DNA of 64,000 bases from a virus. A program made the translations under genes and the position numbers. Where the stretch lies: the IMG/VR virus record IMGVR_UViG_3300026519_000008, positions 1 through 64,000 of that record; one strand, written 5' to 3'. Positions 1 through 8,091 of this stretch are shown one piece after another. The notes beneath the pieces were generated by a model. That model was not told the DNA's origin, searched no databases, and was given only the letters and a program-made list of their open reading frames with translations. Position 1 is the stretch's first letter, and each line of letters opens with the position of its first letter.

Positions 1-41
1 GCAATCTTGACCTGCTGTACCGCATTCTGTCTGAGACTCAT
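1..41 (-). CDS. First codons of an unidentified gene, cut by the window edge
   Basis: Only the first 13 codons are inside the window (MSLRQNAVQQVKI, ATG at 41-39). A strong ribosome site, AAGGAGG on the minus strand, lies at 50-56 and fixes the start. It follows the major capsid gene, so a head-completion or connector protein is plausible, but that rests on position alone. Confidence 0.7.
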   Translation of the reverse strand, partial: MSLRQNAVQQVKI

Positions 42-67
42 ATTTGTTACCTCCTTAACGAGTCAAA

Positions 68-90
68 AGCCGGGGGCCGAAGCCCCCCAG
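68..90 (-). terminator. Hairpin terminator after the capsid gene
   Basis: Minus-strand GGGGGC-TTCG-GCCCCC stem with a UUCG tetraloop, followed by GGCTTTT, directly after the capsid stop codon. The U tract is short, so it may be a partial terminator that lowers transcription of the next gene. Confidence 0.6.
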
Positions 91-95
91 CCCAT

Positions 96-1019
96 TTAGT
101 TGACAATACCAGTCACCAGCACCACCGCGTCAGGCTCTTCCACCTTGAAGTCCACTCGCAGGGTAACCACCACCACAAGCGCCCTGGCCCGAATGTCTCT
201 CTCGCTCTCGATCATGATCTGACGCTGCACACCCCAGATCAAGTTACGAGGATCACAGAAGAGCATCTTGTTGTTGGGCATATGCACCGCAGTATCCAGC
301 GGAACACCAAAGCCCATCACAGGCTGGTACCCCTCCAGCCGCTGATCCCCAAGCAGGGTCTCACGGGTGGCGATGTTGTTTCTCCACTCAGTCTCATTCT
401 CGTGATCCACGTAGAACCGCATGGCCCGCCGGTTACGCAGATACTTCGGGGGCATATTGAGGATGGCCTCTTTGAGCACTTCCTTCTTGAACCCGGTGTC
501 GGCCCAACCACTGATGTCCGCTACGTGACCGGAAGCCGTAGCCTGCGCCACAGCACCGTCCAGCAGCGCGAGGTACGCATCGGCTGAAGCCGTATCACCA
601 AGCACGATCAGCTCCTCAAGATCCACCGCCACACGCTCAGTGATCTGAGCCATCAGGGTGTCCTCAAGGTTCCCCCGCTCGATGTTGTCCTCAAGCACGT
701 CGTAGGGGATATGAACCTCGGCCAGGACTTCCTTGGTCTCCAAGACCACCTGCCCGAGATCAGGAGCCGCCCGCTTACTTGCCTCCAGCGGGGTGCCAGA
801 CGAAGGAGCGGCCCGCAGAATACGGCTGCCGAAGCCGATCTTGTCGATGTTCCGCTTGGGAGCGTTCATCCGCACGGTACGCACACTACGAAGCAGTGTA
901 GGCTGGTCCTGTACCATCCGAATAAACGTGTCGGCCTGCTCAGGGTTCAGATACCCCCCACTGGCCTGAAGATTCGCAACAGCAATGTCAGCCTTTTCTA
1001 CAATCGTTCTCTGACTCAT
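96..1019 (-). CDS. Major capsid protein, HK97 fold
   Basis: The 307-residue product forms the icosahedral shell. Its length is usual for small HK97-fold capsid proteins. It has the typical helical N-terminus, a central segment where acidic helices lead into ELIVLGD (about residues 136-142), and a beta-rich C-terminus with an NLIWGVQRQ stretch. The neighbours agree: an acidic scaffold-like gene and an XkdF-type protease gene lie just upstream in transcription order. The start is ATG with GGAGGAACTTAG before it. The fold is inferred from pattern and context; a profile search would settle it. Confidence 0.85.
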   Translation of the reverse strand: MSQRTIVEKADIAVANLQASGGYLNPEQADTFIRMVQDQPTLLRSVRTVRMNAPKRNIDKIGFGSRILRAAPSSGTPLEASKRAAPDLGQVVLETKEVLAEVHIPYDVLEDNIERGNLEDTLMAQITERVAVDLEELIVLGDTASADAYLALLDGAVAQATASGHVADISGWADTGFKKEVLKEAILNMPPKYLRNRRAMRFYVDHENETEWRNNIATRETLLGDQRLEGYQPVMGFGVPLDTAVHMPNNKMLFCDPRNLIWGVQRQIMIESERDIRARALVVVVTLRVDFKVEEPDAVVLVTGIVN

Positions 1020-1048
1020 CTAAGTTCCTCCTTCTGTTGGAAGAGTGG

Positions 1049-2083
1049 TTACACCGAGAACAGCACACCCTTGAATGTCTGCTTCTTGTCATCCTGATCA
1101 TTCTTAGAAGCCGGAACCTGATCATCAGAATCGCTCAGGTCTACCGGAGTCGGGATCTGCGTCTGCATCTTCTCTACAGTCTTAGAAAGCCCCTTCACAG
1201 TATCCTGCACAGGCTTCAGGGCCTCCTCCAGACTCTTCTGAAGATTATCCTTCATCTCCTCGATCATCTTCTTCACACCATCAAGGCCGTCTTCATCCTC
1301 GCCCTTTGTCTCCTCAACCTCTTCGTCCTCACCCTTCTCGACCTCAGGCTTCTCTTCCTTCGTCTCGCCCTTCTCAGTTGTCTCCACAGGGTCATCCTCC
1401 TCATCTTCCTTCTGCTCTTCTTCCTTGACGATAGGCTGAGCAAACTTGTCAGCAGTAACCTTGACGGCCTCGTCAATATAGGCCACAAAATTGTCCAGGA
1501 ACTTCTGAATCATCTCCTTTTTCACGTCAGCAGACGAAACAGTCTGCGCCAGAGCGGCCGAGATCCCACTGTACATTGCGTACAGCTCATCGTAGGTCTC
1601 ATAGGACACCGACTTCAGCACGTCCTCATCAGACTGCTCATTGATCCCGTCAGCCAGCTTGAGCACAGGGGTTTTGGGCTTGAAAAGCTTCGTTACAATG
1701 TTGCCAGAGCCAGCATGCTTCGCCACTACTCCACGAATCCCATGCTCCTCCGACAGAGTAACCAGCCCAAACGAACCGTCCTCACACTCACCCTTGGCCA
1801 CCTGCTCGAACACCTTGTACTTCCCAGTCTCGATGCCGTCGGAAAGACTCACATCATCCCCGAGCATCGCCTTGACCACAGCCATATCTACGTCCTTGGG
1901 AACCAGCACAGACTGCAAGATCTTACTCATGCCATCCTCCTCTTCGGTCTTATCAGATTTCACGACCAGGAATGGGGTTTGGTTTGCTCCTCGACTTACC
2001 AACGACACAAACCCGTCCGACATGTCCGGGTCCGTCATGTAGTTAACTACCGTTTCAATCTGAGTCACAACCTTCTTGCTCAT
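1049..2083 (-). CDS. Acidic scaffold-like head assembly protein
   Basis: 344 residues. The N-terminal part has a FVSLVSRGANQTPF segment, resembling a region found in XkdF-type proteins. The middle (about residues 215-270) is almost only Glu, Lys, Asp and Thr, and the C-terminal part is predicted coiled coil (DGVKKMIEEMKDNLQKSLEE). Such acidic coiled-coil proteins between protease and capsid genes are usually scaffolds. The ATG is 3 bases after the protease stop with GGAG upstream, so the two are translationally coupled. The role is inferred from composition and position. Confidence 0.6.
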   Translation of the reverse strand: MSKKVVTQIETVVNYMTDPDMSDGFVSLVSRGANQTPFLVVKSDKTEEEDGMSKILQSVLVPKDVDMAVVKAMLGDDVSLSDGIETGKYKVFEQVAKGECEDGSFGLVTLSEEHGIRGVVAKHAGSGNIVTKLFKPKTPVLKLADGINEQSDEDVLKSVSYETYDELYAMYSGISAALAQTVSSADVKKEMIQKFLDNFVAYIDEAVKVTADKFAQPIVKEEEQKEDEEDDPVETTEKGETKEEKPEVEKGEDEEVEETKGEDEDGLDGVKKMIEEMKDNLQKSLEEALKPVQDTVKGLSKTVEKMQTQIPTPVDLSDSDDQVPASKNDQDDKKQTFKGVLFSV

Positions 2084-2086
2084 GTA

Positions 2087-2674
2087 TTACTCCACAAAAA
2101 ACCGATGCGCATGCTCAAGCTCAACATCTGTAACCGTCGTCCCAGAAATATCGTGCTTATGCCCAAGCACCTCATCAGTAAAACCCATGACCACCCCACC
2201 CTCATCATTGAACTCTACGTAGTACGCATGCTTGTGGGCCGGGAGGATCTCCTCATCCGTGGAAAGCTCAGTCTCATCAATGGCAATCTTGGTAAGTTCC
2301 ATAAGAACTTTCTTAGGAACCTTCTTCACTGTGCCATTGAAGGAAAAACCATTCAGCTTTCCAGCCTTGACGTCCTTCCATATATCCTCAGGAACACGGA
2401 CCCCCAACACCCAGGTACCCTCATCAAAATCAGGGTCTCCATTTCTGGCAATGAAAGACTCAACCACCACAGCCCCGGACTTTTCACGATTGTGCATGAT
2501 GTCGATAGCATCGAACCGTCCATTTTCCATGAAGCTATAGGCCATCTTGCGGATGTCCTCAGCCTCCATGGACTCCCAGTCAGTATCTACCTGATCTGGG
2601 ATATACACGGCCCCATACACAATCTGCTCATCAGCAGTTTCTACGGCCTTCATGGCCTGCTGCTTTTTAGCCAT
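2087..2674 (-). CDS. XkdF-type putative head maturation protease
   Basis: 195 residues matching the phage XkdF serine protease family: IVYGAVYIPDQVDTDWESM near the N-terminus, then FDAIDIMHN, VVVESFIARNG, GTWVLGVRVPEDIWKDVKAG and LNGFSFNG, where the family has GFSxxG with a candidate serine. A His-rich C-terminus (PAHKHAYYVEF, GHKHDISG) is also visible. The start is set by a TAATG overlap with the stop of the preceding gene. It probably cleaves scaffold or capsid during head maturation. Confidence 0.75.
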   Translation of the reverse strand: MAKKQQAMKAVETADEQIVYGAVYIPDQVDTDWESMEAEDIRKMAYSFMENGRFDAIDIMHNREKSGAVVVESFIARNGDPDFDEGTWVLGVRVPEDIWKDVKAGKLNGFSFNGTVKKVPKKVLMELTKIAIDETELSTDEEILPAHKHAYYVEFNDEGGVVMGFTDEVLGHKHDISGTTVTDVELEHAHRFFVE

Positions 2675-2955
2675 TATAGCCGCCAAATCTCCATGGTCAC
2701 GCCCGCCGGCAGCCCTCCCCCTGAAAGCACCCCGCGCACCATTACCCCAGGAGGAAATGCCGACTTCGAGTAACCAACAGATCCCTGAGAGCCAATAATC
2801 TGACACGGAGCAAAGTTTACCCCATCAAACGATACTTCCAGAGACCACAACGACCCCCCCAAATCCCCGTACACCAATACCCCGGCCTCGCCGCCGGGCC
2901 ATTCATACGAAGCACCCACTGTATCCACAGACACATTGTCCAGCAGCTTAGCCAT
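2674..2955 (-). CDS. Small putative virion protein
   Basis: 93 residues, Gly- and Val-rich, beta-type sequence (GGEAGVLVYGDLGGSLWSLE). No family recognised. It is the first gene of the head cluster and overlaps the protease start (TAATG). The ribosome site AAGGAG precedes the ATG. A decoration or head-fibre protein would fit the place, but nothing in the sequence proves it. Confidence 0.6.
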   Translation of the reverse strand: MAKLLDNVSVDTVGASYEWPGGEAGVLVYGDLGGSLWSLEVSFDGVNFAPCQIIGSQGSVGYSKSAFPPGVMVRGVLSGGGLPAGVTMEIWRL

Positions 2956-3082
2956 ATCTATTCTCCTTGGGTTATTTATTCCGTATCGTCACAAATACCA
3001 GACAACCAAAACTAAATAAAGAGGAATCAACTCTGCCCGGACTACCAAAGTTGCAGTCGTAATCGTACCCAGGCAATAAGAC

Positions 3083-3113
3083 AAAAAAATCCCCAACGTG
3101 ATTTTCACGCTGG
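3083..3113 (-). terminator. Rho-independent terminator
   Basis: Minus strand: a 9-pair stem CCAGCGTGA / TCACGTTGG (one G-U wobble) with loop AAA, then GGATTTTTTT. It separates the small-gene operon ending at 3149 from the head genes. The rest of 2956-3148 holds no gene; a 14-base motif copy lies at 3132-3145, and I see no convincing promoter for the head genes. Confidence 0.85.
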
Positions 3114-3131
3114 AGACTTGGCACTCTATGT

Positions 3132-3145
3132 TGAAATTGATTTCA
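3132..3145. repeat. 14-base motif copy 1
   Basis: Exact; plus strand reads TGAAATTGATTTCA (orientation F). Three bases after the stop of the 3149-3358 gene. Confidence 0.9.
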
Positions 3146-3148
3146 GGT

Positions 3149-3358
3149 CTAGTCTGTGATCGTATCTACCCTGACCACGCTGCAAGACGGAAAAGCGTGT
3201 TCATCGCCGTTCTCCTCCCGAACGATAACGAACCCGCCCTCGTACCTGACAGATACTGTAGAGTAGTACCCACTGGTTCTGTACTCCCCTTGCTCAAATA
3301 CTATTTCCTCATAGGGAGTGACAATGGTGACCTTTTTAGGCACAGATCGACTCCTCAT
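3149..3358 (-). CDS. Hypothetical protein
   Basis: 69 residues starting MRSRSVPKKV, mostly beta-type (VTIVTPYEEIVFEQGEYRT, GGFVIVREENGDEHAF). No family recognised. The chosen ATG overlaps the previous gene by 23 bases. A longer in-frame extension to 3460 exists but lies in another gene and lacks a ribosome site. It is the last gene before the terminator at 3083-3113. Confidence 0.55.
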   Translation of the reverse strand: MRSRSVPKKVTIVTPYEEIVFEQGEYRTSGYYSTVSVRYEGGFVIVREENGDEHAFPSCSVVRVDTITD

Positions 3359-3539
3359 GATAGAGTATACCGCACTGCTGACACCACACCCGCTCAACCA
3401 ATTCGTTCTGATCTTCATCCAGCCCGCCCAGGTTAGACACCAACCCAATTCTAGCTGCAAACCTTACCCCATCTTCATAAATCACATAAACAGCGCTCTT
3501 TTCGTTACCACAAATCACGCAACGCTGTGACTTCAACAC
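3336..3539 (-). CDS. Small zinc-ribbon protein
   Basis: 67 residues with a zinc-ribbon pair, CVICG near residue 7 and CQQCG near residue 55. The start is taken as GTG (MLKSQRCVICG) because TAGGAG lies 7 bases before it and just after the stop of the upstream gene. Function unknown. Confidence 0.6.
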   Translation of the reverse strand: MLKSQRCVICGNEKSAVYVIYEDGVRFAARIGLVSNLGGLDEDQNELVERVWCQQCGILYHEESICA

Positions 3540-3549
3540 TGTAGAACTC

Positions 3550-3738
3550 CTATCTGGTGTTCTCCACAGACTGATCCAGCGCATCATCAAGAAGATCCAG
3601 CCCCAGTCCGGTTACCAGCTCGTCTCCGAGCTTTAGCACTTCGTCCTTGGTAACCTTACCGTCGTCAGTAATGGAATCTTTCGCCCACCGATAAAGAATC
3701 AACGCTCCCTTAATCGCCAGCACCCATTTTAACCCCAT
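3550..3738 (-). CDS. Small protein with a hydrophobic segment
   Basis: 62 residues: a short hydrophobic N-terminus (GLKWVLAIKGALILYRW), then an acidic part (DSITDDGKVTKDEVLKLGDEL) resembling a calcium-loop pattern. The start ATG overlaps the previous stop (TGATG) and AGAGGAG precedes it. Function unknown; a holin-like role cannot be excluded. Confidence 0.55.
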   Translation of the reverse strand: MGLKWVLAIKGALILYRWAKDSITDDGKVTKDEVLKLGDELVTGLGLDLLDDALDQSVENTR

Positions 3739-4022
3739 CAGCCTTTTCTCCTCTTTTTCCATGTAGTCCTTTTTGCTTTCTTTCCTTCCGCCTTTTCTTC
3801 TTCCTCCAACTCTTTTTGCTCATTAATTACGGTCTCCTTGATTGGAATGTCACCACCACACATTGAACAGGCTGTTTTTGGACCCTTTACAGTCTCCCTA
3901 GTATCTGCGGGCTGGTAGTAAGCGTTCACATAACCAGTCCCCTCAATTGGATCTTCAATAAGCACTGCATCCATTCCACAAACCGGACAAGGCTGTTTGT
4001 ACTCCATTCTTTGCCTGTTCAT
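3738..4022 (-). CDS. Zinc-ribbon protein with a basic tail
   Basis: 94 residues. CPVCG and CSMCGG form a probable zinc ribbon, followed by a charged helix (EQKELEEEEKAEGKKAKR) and a basic end (TTWKKRRKG). The ATG (MNRQRMEY) has GGGAGG upstream; a longer form from 4037 is less likely. Function unknown; nucleic-acid binding is possible. Confidence 0.6.
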   Translation of the reverse strand: MNRQRMEYKQPCPVCGMDAVLIEDPIEGTGYVNAYYQPADTRETVKGPKTACSMCGGDIPIKETVINEQKELEEEEKAEGKKAKRTTWKKRRKG

Positions 4023-4042
4023 AATCCCACCTCCCACAATGA

Positions 4043-4717
4043 CTATGCAGTAGTCTGAGCTTTTATCATATCTTTGTGTTTCAGTTTCACAATAATACGA
4101 TTACCAAACCCATCTAATACAGGAACTGCTGGAACTCCTACTAGCCCTTCAGCCTGACACTTAGTATTCTCTGCAACCGTTGATTCAAATCCATCCCTAC
4201 ACAACCTCTCCATGTCATGAAGCGTTCCGGTCAAAACTACAGGAACTAACTTGAACCCTAAATGATCCCCCACTTCCTGCATCTGAATTCTAGTGAACCA
4301 GTGACCATCCGCCCACACGTCAAACAGTATAAACCCTTGGTCTTTCCTGTACGATCCTCCTTTTTGAATCTTAAGCCCATAACCCTCACCAAAGAGAACA
4401 GCCGGATAATCTCCAAATATATCAGCCAATGCTTCGGCAAGATTGGCGGACGATCTTGGCAAATCATGCAACTCATCATCCGTGAACCGTTGCATCAATC
4501 CAGCCGGAATCTGCGCCCTATCGGTCCGACCTAATATACGCACACTGGTTCCAGACCATACCAATCTAATATTTGTTCCGTCTACTTTCTCTGTAAATAC
4601 CCACTTATTGGAGGCTAGGTATTCAAACTCCTCAGTTGTGTACTTACCCAAAATGAGCTTATGAGTCTTCGGATCGCGCTTGTAAAGAGATTGAATTTTA
4701 GGATAACGCTCCGACAT
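4043..4717 (-). CDS. RNA ligase family protein (nucleotidyltransferase)
   Basis: 224 residues of the covalent nucleotidyltransferase superfamily: motif I KVDGTNIR (Lys44 would be adenylated), motif III LFGEGYG, motif IV ILFDVW and motif V IIVKLKHKD. The short length and absence of extra domains fit RNA-ligase-like phage proteins rather than a replicative DNA ligase. The start (MSERYPKIQS) has GAAGGAGAGGTGTA before it. It may repair host-cleaved tRNA or seal RNA nicks; the substrate is inferred. Confidence 0.8.
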   Translation of the reverse strand: MSERYPKIQSLYKRDPKTHKLILGKYTTEEFEYLASNKWVFTEKVDGTNIRLVWSGTSVRILGRTDRAQIPAGLMQRFTDDELHDLPRSSANLAEALADIFGDYPAVLFGEGYGLKIQKGGSYRKDQGFILFDVWADGHWFTRIQMQEVGDHLGFKLVPVVLTGTLHDMERLCRDGFESTVAENTKCQAEGLVGVPAVPVLDGFGNRIIVKLKHKDMIKAQTTA

Positions 4718-4730
4718 TACACCTCTCCTT

Positions 4731-4925
4731 CTAATCCAAACAAGGTGGCGGGGTGATGCAAGGCCCAGGGCACGTCCCATCTTTCGAGAGCATCAATGGA
4801 ACCTTGCATCCTGAAACATTTACCCGATTGGCACGTCTGCTAATCCAATAATGTATAATCCACGCGACGGGAAGCCCACTCAAGCAAATTACGATCAACC
4901 AGATCAAACTCAAAAGAAGATCCAT
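4731..4925 (-). CDS. Small membrane protein
   Basis: 64 residues with one clear transmembrane segment near the N-terminus (LLLSLIWLIVICLSGLPVAW) and a Cys/Pro-rich tail (CPGPCITPPPCLD). ATG with GGAGG six bases upstream. It overlaps the previous gene by 86 bases, longer than usual here. Function unknown. Confidence 0.5.
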   Translation of the reverse strand: MDLLLSLIWLIVICLSGLPVAWIIHYWISRRANRVNVSGCKVPLMLSKDGTCPGPCITPPPCLD

Positions 4926-5253
4926 ACTCACCCTCCGCCCACTGAAGACATTTAACAGCCTTCTCTACCTGACCCTGTAGAATCTCCAACTGCCTACGTT
5001 TTCTCATGATGTACGAGTAAAGCGCAGCTTTCTTATCCAAATGAGCAAATTTATTCTTTGTATTCAGGTACATAAACCTTCTGAGTGACCAACCAGGACC
5101 AAGATACGTTGTACCGTAACGAAATAGAACAATCCACACCCCACACTGTGTCCGCTTAACCACTTTGTACTCTTCCAAAATCCCCCGGGCCGGTGCGCCA
5201 TACACCTTAAAATCTACATACCTATACAAGACCGTACCTACGTCAACGTCCAT
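4840..5253 (-). CDS. Hypothetical protein
   Basis: 137 residues; a beta-type N-terminal half (VLYRYVDFKVYG, CGVWIVLFRYGTTY) and a helical C-terminal half (MRKRRQLEILQGQVEKAVKC). GAAAGGAGG precedes the ATG. No family recognised. Confidence 0.6.
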   Translation of the reverse strand: MDVDVGTVLYRYVDFKVYGAPARGILEEYKVVKRTQCGVWIVLFRYGTTYLGPGWSLRRFMYLNTKNKFAHLDKKAALYSYIMRKRRQLEILQGQVEKAVKCLQWAEGEYGSSFEFDLVDRNLLEWASRRVDYTLLD

Positions 5254-5268
5254 CCCGCCCTCCTTTCA

Positions 5269-5613
5269 TTATAGCAGGATTCCCTCCGCCTTTTGCTTCT
5301 TGAACGATTCCCTGACCATCTTACGCAGCTCTTTTTCCACCACCTGATCAACTACTCCTCTAGCCAGCCTAACCGCCGCCTCCCCGACCATTTCCACAAT
5401 ATCCAACTGCGCAACCAGCTTTTTCACAGCCTCATTGGCTGCCTTATGCACCATAATATACCCTAGCCCACCTTTAGACCCATACGTTGGCTTTGCAAAT
5501 GCTTCGGCAATCGCCTCATCAACAATATACCGCAGATCATTGAGTTGAAGCTCTACTACCAACCTGACCGTCTCACCTTCCACCGCCTGACCGCCTCTCG
5601 GAGGACACTCCAT
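5269..5613 (-). CDS. Hypothetical helical protein
   Basis: 114 residues from MECPPRGG; helical, Val/Ala-rich (AANEAVKKLVAQLDIVEMVG). The ATG at 5613 has AAAGGAG seven bases before it. A 14-base motif copy (5629-5642) lies directly before that ribosome site and supplies the stop of the previous gene, a candidate operator for this start. Function unknown. Confidence 0.6.
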   Translation of the reverse strand: MECPPRGGQAVEGETVRLVVELQLNDLRYIVDEAIAEAFAKPTYGSKGGLGYIMVHKAANEAVKKLVAQLDIVEMVGEAAVRLARGVVDQVVEKELRKMVRESFKKQKAEGILL

Positions 5614-5628
5614 GTTTTCACTCCTTTC

Positions 5629-5642
5629 TGAAATCAATTTCA
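5629..5642. repeat. 14-base motif copy 2
   Basis: Exact; plus strand reads TGAAATCAATTTCA (orientation R). Supplies the TGA stop of 5640-5990 and precedes the next ribosome site. Confidence 0.9.
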
Positions 5643-5990
5643 ACTAGCATTATTACGTTTCTTATTGTAAGGTCCACGTTTTGGATCTTTCCCGTACACT
5701 GCATGATCAAGCACTCTGAAGAATGCGTCCACTACAACTTGGGTTTTCCTATGTGAAGGCAAAAGCTCCCACATTTTCTCGCAGGCTGCTAGATCCCACT
5801 TATCCACAGGTAACTTTTGATCTTCTACATCCATACAACCATATGCTATGGCCACAAGACTGTTACTAGACAATCCCCATTCTCCGACTACTCCGGAACG
5901 CTCAGTACGCCAAGCATATTTTATCCTACCTACAAGAAACTCAAGATCAGCTATAAGCTCTTCAACAGACAGCTCATCAAATGCCTTCAT
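5640..5990 (-). CDS. Hypothetical protein
   Basis: 116 residues, acidic and helical N-terminus (FDELSVEELIADLEFLVGRI), basic end (PKRGPYNKKRNNAS). The start overlaps the upstream stop (ATGA), and its own TGA stop is part of a 14-base motif copy. No family recognised. Confidence 0.6.
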   Translation of the reverse strand: MKAFDELSVEELIADLEFLVGRIKYAWRTERSGVVGEWGLSSNSLVAIAYGCMDVEDQKLPVDKWDLAACEKMWELLPSHRKTQVVVDAFFRVLDHAVYGKDPKRGPYNKKRNNAS

Positions 5991-6784
5991 ACTGAATCCC
6001 CATAACTATTAAATAAGTCCAATCCGGTACATTTTTTCCTTGACTTTTTTGAGTTGTTGTCTTTACCAAGCAACCACCAATCCCATAAAGCCTCCGGTGT
6101 TCCCCACTTTCCGGTTTTATCTAGTTTGCCCTCCTTGTTCAATCTATCCCACAATAAATAAATGCCCTTACGCCACAATCTAGCCAATTTAGGCCAACGT
6201 TCTGCATCATTGAGCTTATTCTTGGCCATGGGGCACATGACACACCCCAACCTGCTTCGTCCTTCATCATACAAGGCAGGATACGCTAACCCCCTATCCT
6301 TGATGAAACTCCACACCTCGTCCTCAGTCCACTCCAACAACGGCGCAATGACCTCAAGCCTTTTACCTCTACGCCTAATTACCTGAGCCATTTTCCAGTT
6401 TTTTGCTCTACTTACACTCTCATCTTTACGTACACCCACCAAAAGCCGCGCCCCATCCGGTGTTATACCCTCTTTGTACTCCCTACAACACCACCTAACA
6501 ATGCGAGTCGGAGGCATACCATGGTCCTTAATAGCAGCCCACAACGGTTTTTCTGGTCTATCCCAAACCACCTCAGGGTAGTGTTTTCTCATATGCTGCA
6601 AAACTTCAGGAGGGTCCATAGTAGTAACCGAATAATGCGCTTCATATGCAACATTTGCTTCGTTGGCCAACTGCAATAGGCATATAGAGTCTTTACCACC
6701 AGAGAACGCCAACCAATATTTACCATCCCTAGGCGCAAACACTCTTAAAATATCTATGGATCTAGTGATTTTATCTGTATTCAT
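5987..6784 (-). CDS. PAPS reductase / DndC-like PP-loop protein
   Basis: 265 residues of the PAPS-reductase-like ATP pyrophosphatase family. The PP-loop SGGKDS is at residues 28-33, followed by RWCCREYKE and a later LGCVMCPMAK cysteine pair typical of the phage members. Relatives include PAPS reductases, tRNA sulfurtransferases and DndC of the DNA phosphorothioation pathway. No other Dnd gene is in the window, so the role (sulfur transfer to nucleic acid, or nucleotide metabolism) stays open. A 14-base motif copy lies 10 bases upstream of the ATG. Confidence 0.8.
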   Translation of the reverse strand: MNTDKITRSIDILRVFAPRDGKYWLAFSGGKDSICLLQLANEANVAYEAHYSVTTMDPPEVLQHMRKHYPEVVWDRPEKPLWAAIKDHGMPPTRIVRWCCREYKEGITPDGARLLVGVRKDESVSRAKNWKMAQVIRRRGKRLEVIAPLLEWTEDEVWSFIKDRGLAYPALYDEGRSRLGCVMCPMAKNKLNDAERWPKLARLWRKGIYLLWDRLNKEGKLDKTGKWGTPEALWDWWLLGKDNNSKKSRKKCTGLDLFNSYGDSV

Positions 6785-6794
6785 GATTTCTACT

Positions 6795-6808
6795 TGAAAT
6801 CAATTTCA
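6795..6808. repeat. 14-base motif copy 3
   Basis: Exact, orientation R; 10 bases before the PAPS-reductase-like ATG. Confidence 0.9.
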
Positions 6809-6819
6809 GGTGGAAGTTA

Positions 6820-7050
6820 TCATTTGTCATCAGCATCTAGCAGGCTCCTGAATGCCTTAGCAATATACGACTCCCTCTTCACATACGCCTTACACACCTC
6901 TGCATACTTTGCATCCCTCGCAGTAATAATCCCAGTCTCAGGTCCACGCTCAAGAAAGTACGGTACCGGTGCCCTGCACGATCCCATATCATTGTACGTA
7001 TGAGGATCAAAATGAATGCAGTCCCAACAATCTTTGCCGCCATCCCACAT
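6820..7050 (-). CDS. Small Cys-containing protein
   Basis: 76 residues; CWDC plus two further cysteines suggest a metal site (GKDCWDCIHFDP, MGSCRAPV, YAEVCKAYV). GGAAGGAGG precedes the ATG. Similar short CxxC proteins are common in phages; function unknown. Confidence 0.6.
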   Translation of the reverse strand: MWDGGKDCWDCIHFDPHTYNDMGSCRAPVPYFLERGPETGIITARDAKYAEVCKAYVKRESYIAKAFRSLLDADDK

Positions 7051-7066
7051 ACCGACCTCCTTCCTC

Positions 7067-7252
7067 TCACTGTACCGTTTCTTTGTTCCAATCCCTACTG
7101 TGCTTCAGAAGATTATCCAAAAGCCTCTCCCTCCGCACCCAAATCACGGCGTTTGCGTACCCCTCAAACGACTCAGCAATCTTTTCCCTAATAGATTGCC
7201 CGAACTTACGCATAATGTAGTTGTCCCAATTAGGGCCTCGGCGGTGGGTCAT
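7067..7252 (-). CDS. Hypothetical protein
   Basis: 61 residues, basic and helical (RKFGQSIREKIAESFEGYAN). AAAGGAG precedes the ATG. No family recognised. Confidence 0.5.
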   Translation of the reverse strand: MTHRRGPNWDNYIMRKFGQSIREKIAESFEGYANAVIWVRRERLLDNLLKHSRDWNKETVQ

Positions 7253-7281
7253 TGGTGCTCCTTTCCGTATAAACTAAGGCA

Positions 7282-7602
7282 TTACGTGCTGACCATCTTT
7301 ACTGCGCCATCTAGTGGGTTTATTGCGCCAAGTCTCTGCTGCAACCGTATCAGTTTGGCGTGTTTTGCACTATCAATCAATTCTGGGTTGATAAGAATGC
7401 GCAACTGACCTAGCATGATTTCGACGTCGGCTATTTCATCAGCTAGTTGTACCTCAGTTATGCGACCACGTTTGTACCACGAAACAGCAGCTATTAATTC
7501 TGCCAGCTCCTCTTGGCATAAATCGAATTGTGCACCAGAGCCCCACCGACAAACTGCTGCCACGTAAAGCTCCACCTCATCTGGTACTTGGTCGGCTCTC
7601 AT
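7282..7602 (-). CDS. MazG-like nucleotide pyrophosphohydrolase
   Basis: 106 residues, all-helical. CQEELAELIAAVSWYKRG followed by QLADEIADVEIMLGQL matches the MazG/all-alpha NTP-PPase pattern of acidic metal-binding residues (EExxE then ExxD). Phage MazG-like enzymes hydrolyse non-canonical NTPs or alter nucleotide signals. The start is coupled to the upstream stop by an ATGA overlap. Confidence 0.75.
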   Translation of the reverse strand: MRADQVPDEVELYVAAVCRWGSGAQFDLCQEELAELIAAVSWYKRGRITEVQLADEIADVEIMLGQLRILINPELIDSAKHAKLIRLQQRLGAINPLDGAVKMVST

Positions 7603-7793
7603 ACTGACTTCTCCGTTTTTATTGTTTGAATGATTTCGTATAGTTCGCTACACGCCCAGAAAATCGGCTCTTCTTGCCTGATTTCCTCATCCGTCATGTC
7701 TGGTTCCAACCATGGATCCGTATCCCCCAATGCGTCGCTTAGTGTGTTGGCAATTTTCTCTAGTCTACGTTCTAAATCAACAACATATTTCAT
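7599..7793 (-). CDS. Hypothetical helical protein
   Basis: 64 residues from MKYVVDLERRL; acidic (DTDPWLEPDMTDEEIRQEEP). AAGGAG lies seven bases before the chosen ATG; a longer form from 7841 lacks a ribosome site. It is coupled to the MazG-like gene. Function unknown. Confidence 0.55.
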   Translation of the reverse strand: MKYVVDLERRLEKIANTLSDALGDTDPWLEPDMTDEEIRQEEPIFWACSELYEIIQTIKTEKSV

Positions 7794-7837
7794 TGTCTGT
7801 CTCCTTAGATCGGTGGGTCTACCCATACGCAGGGGCA

Positions 7838-8050
7838 TCACCCACGCAGCGCGTGTTTTTTACACCAAGCACTCTTTTTGGTTGAAAAGCCACCCAAAAT
7901 ACACCTGATATTCTTCTCAGTCAGATATCCCCCAAACTGCTGAATAACCTCTACAATATCACTAGAATAGTGCACACAGTTAGCACATTTCGGTGCATTC
8001 ATCGTCCAGCCCTGCTCTGCTTTTATTGCAGCTACTATTGATTTTCCCAC
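7838..8050 (-). CDS. Small Cys/His protein
   Basis: 70 residues with CANCVHY, a later Cys and WCKKH, a probable metal site. GTG start, supported by AAAGGAG six bases upstream. Function unknown. Confidence 0.55.
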   Translation of the reverse strand: MGKSIVAAIKAEQGWTMNAPKCANCVHYSSDIVEVIQQFGGYLTEKNIRCILGGFSTKKSAWCKKHALRG

Positions 8051-8091
8051 AATTTACTCCTTTGTGGTTATCCTAGATGGGGCGCGGTGGG

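Noticed and set aside
1037-2773. Long plus-strand open frame opposite the protease and scaffold genes
   Set aside because: It mirrors genuine minus-strand genes, has Leu/His-rich shadow composition and no ribosome site.
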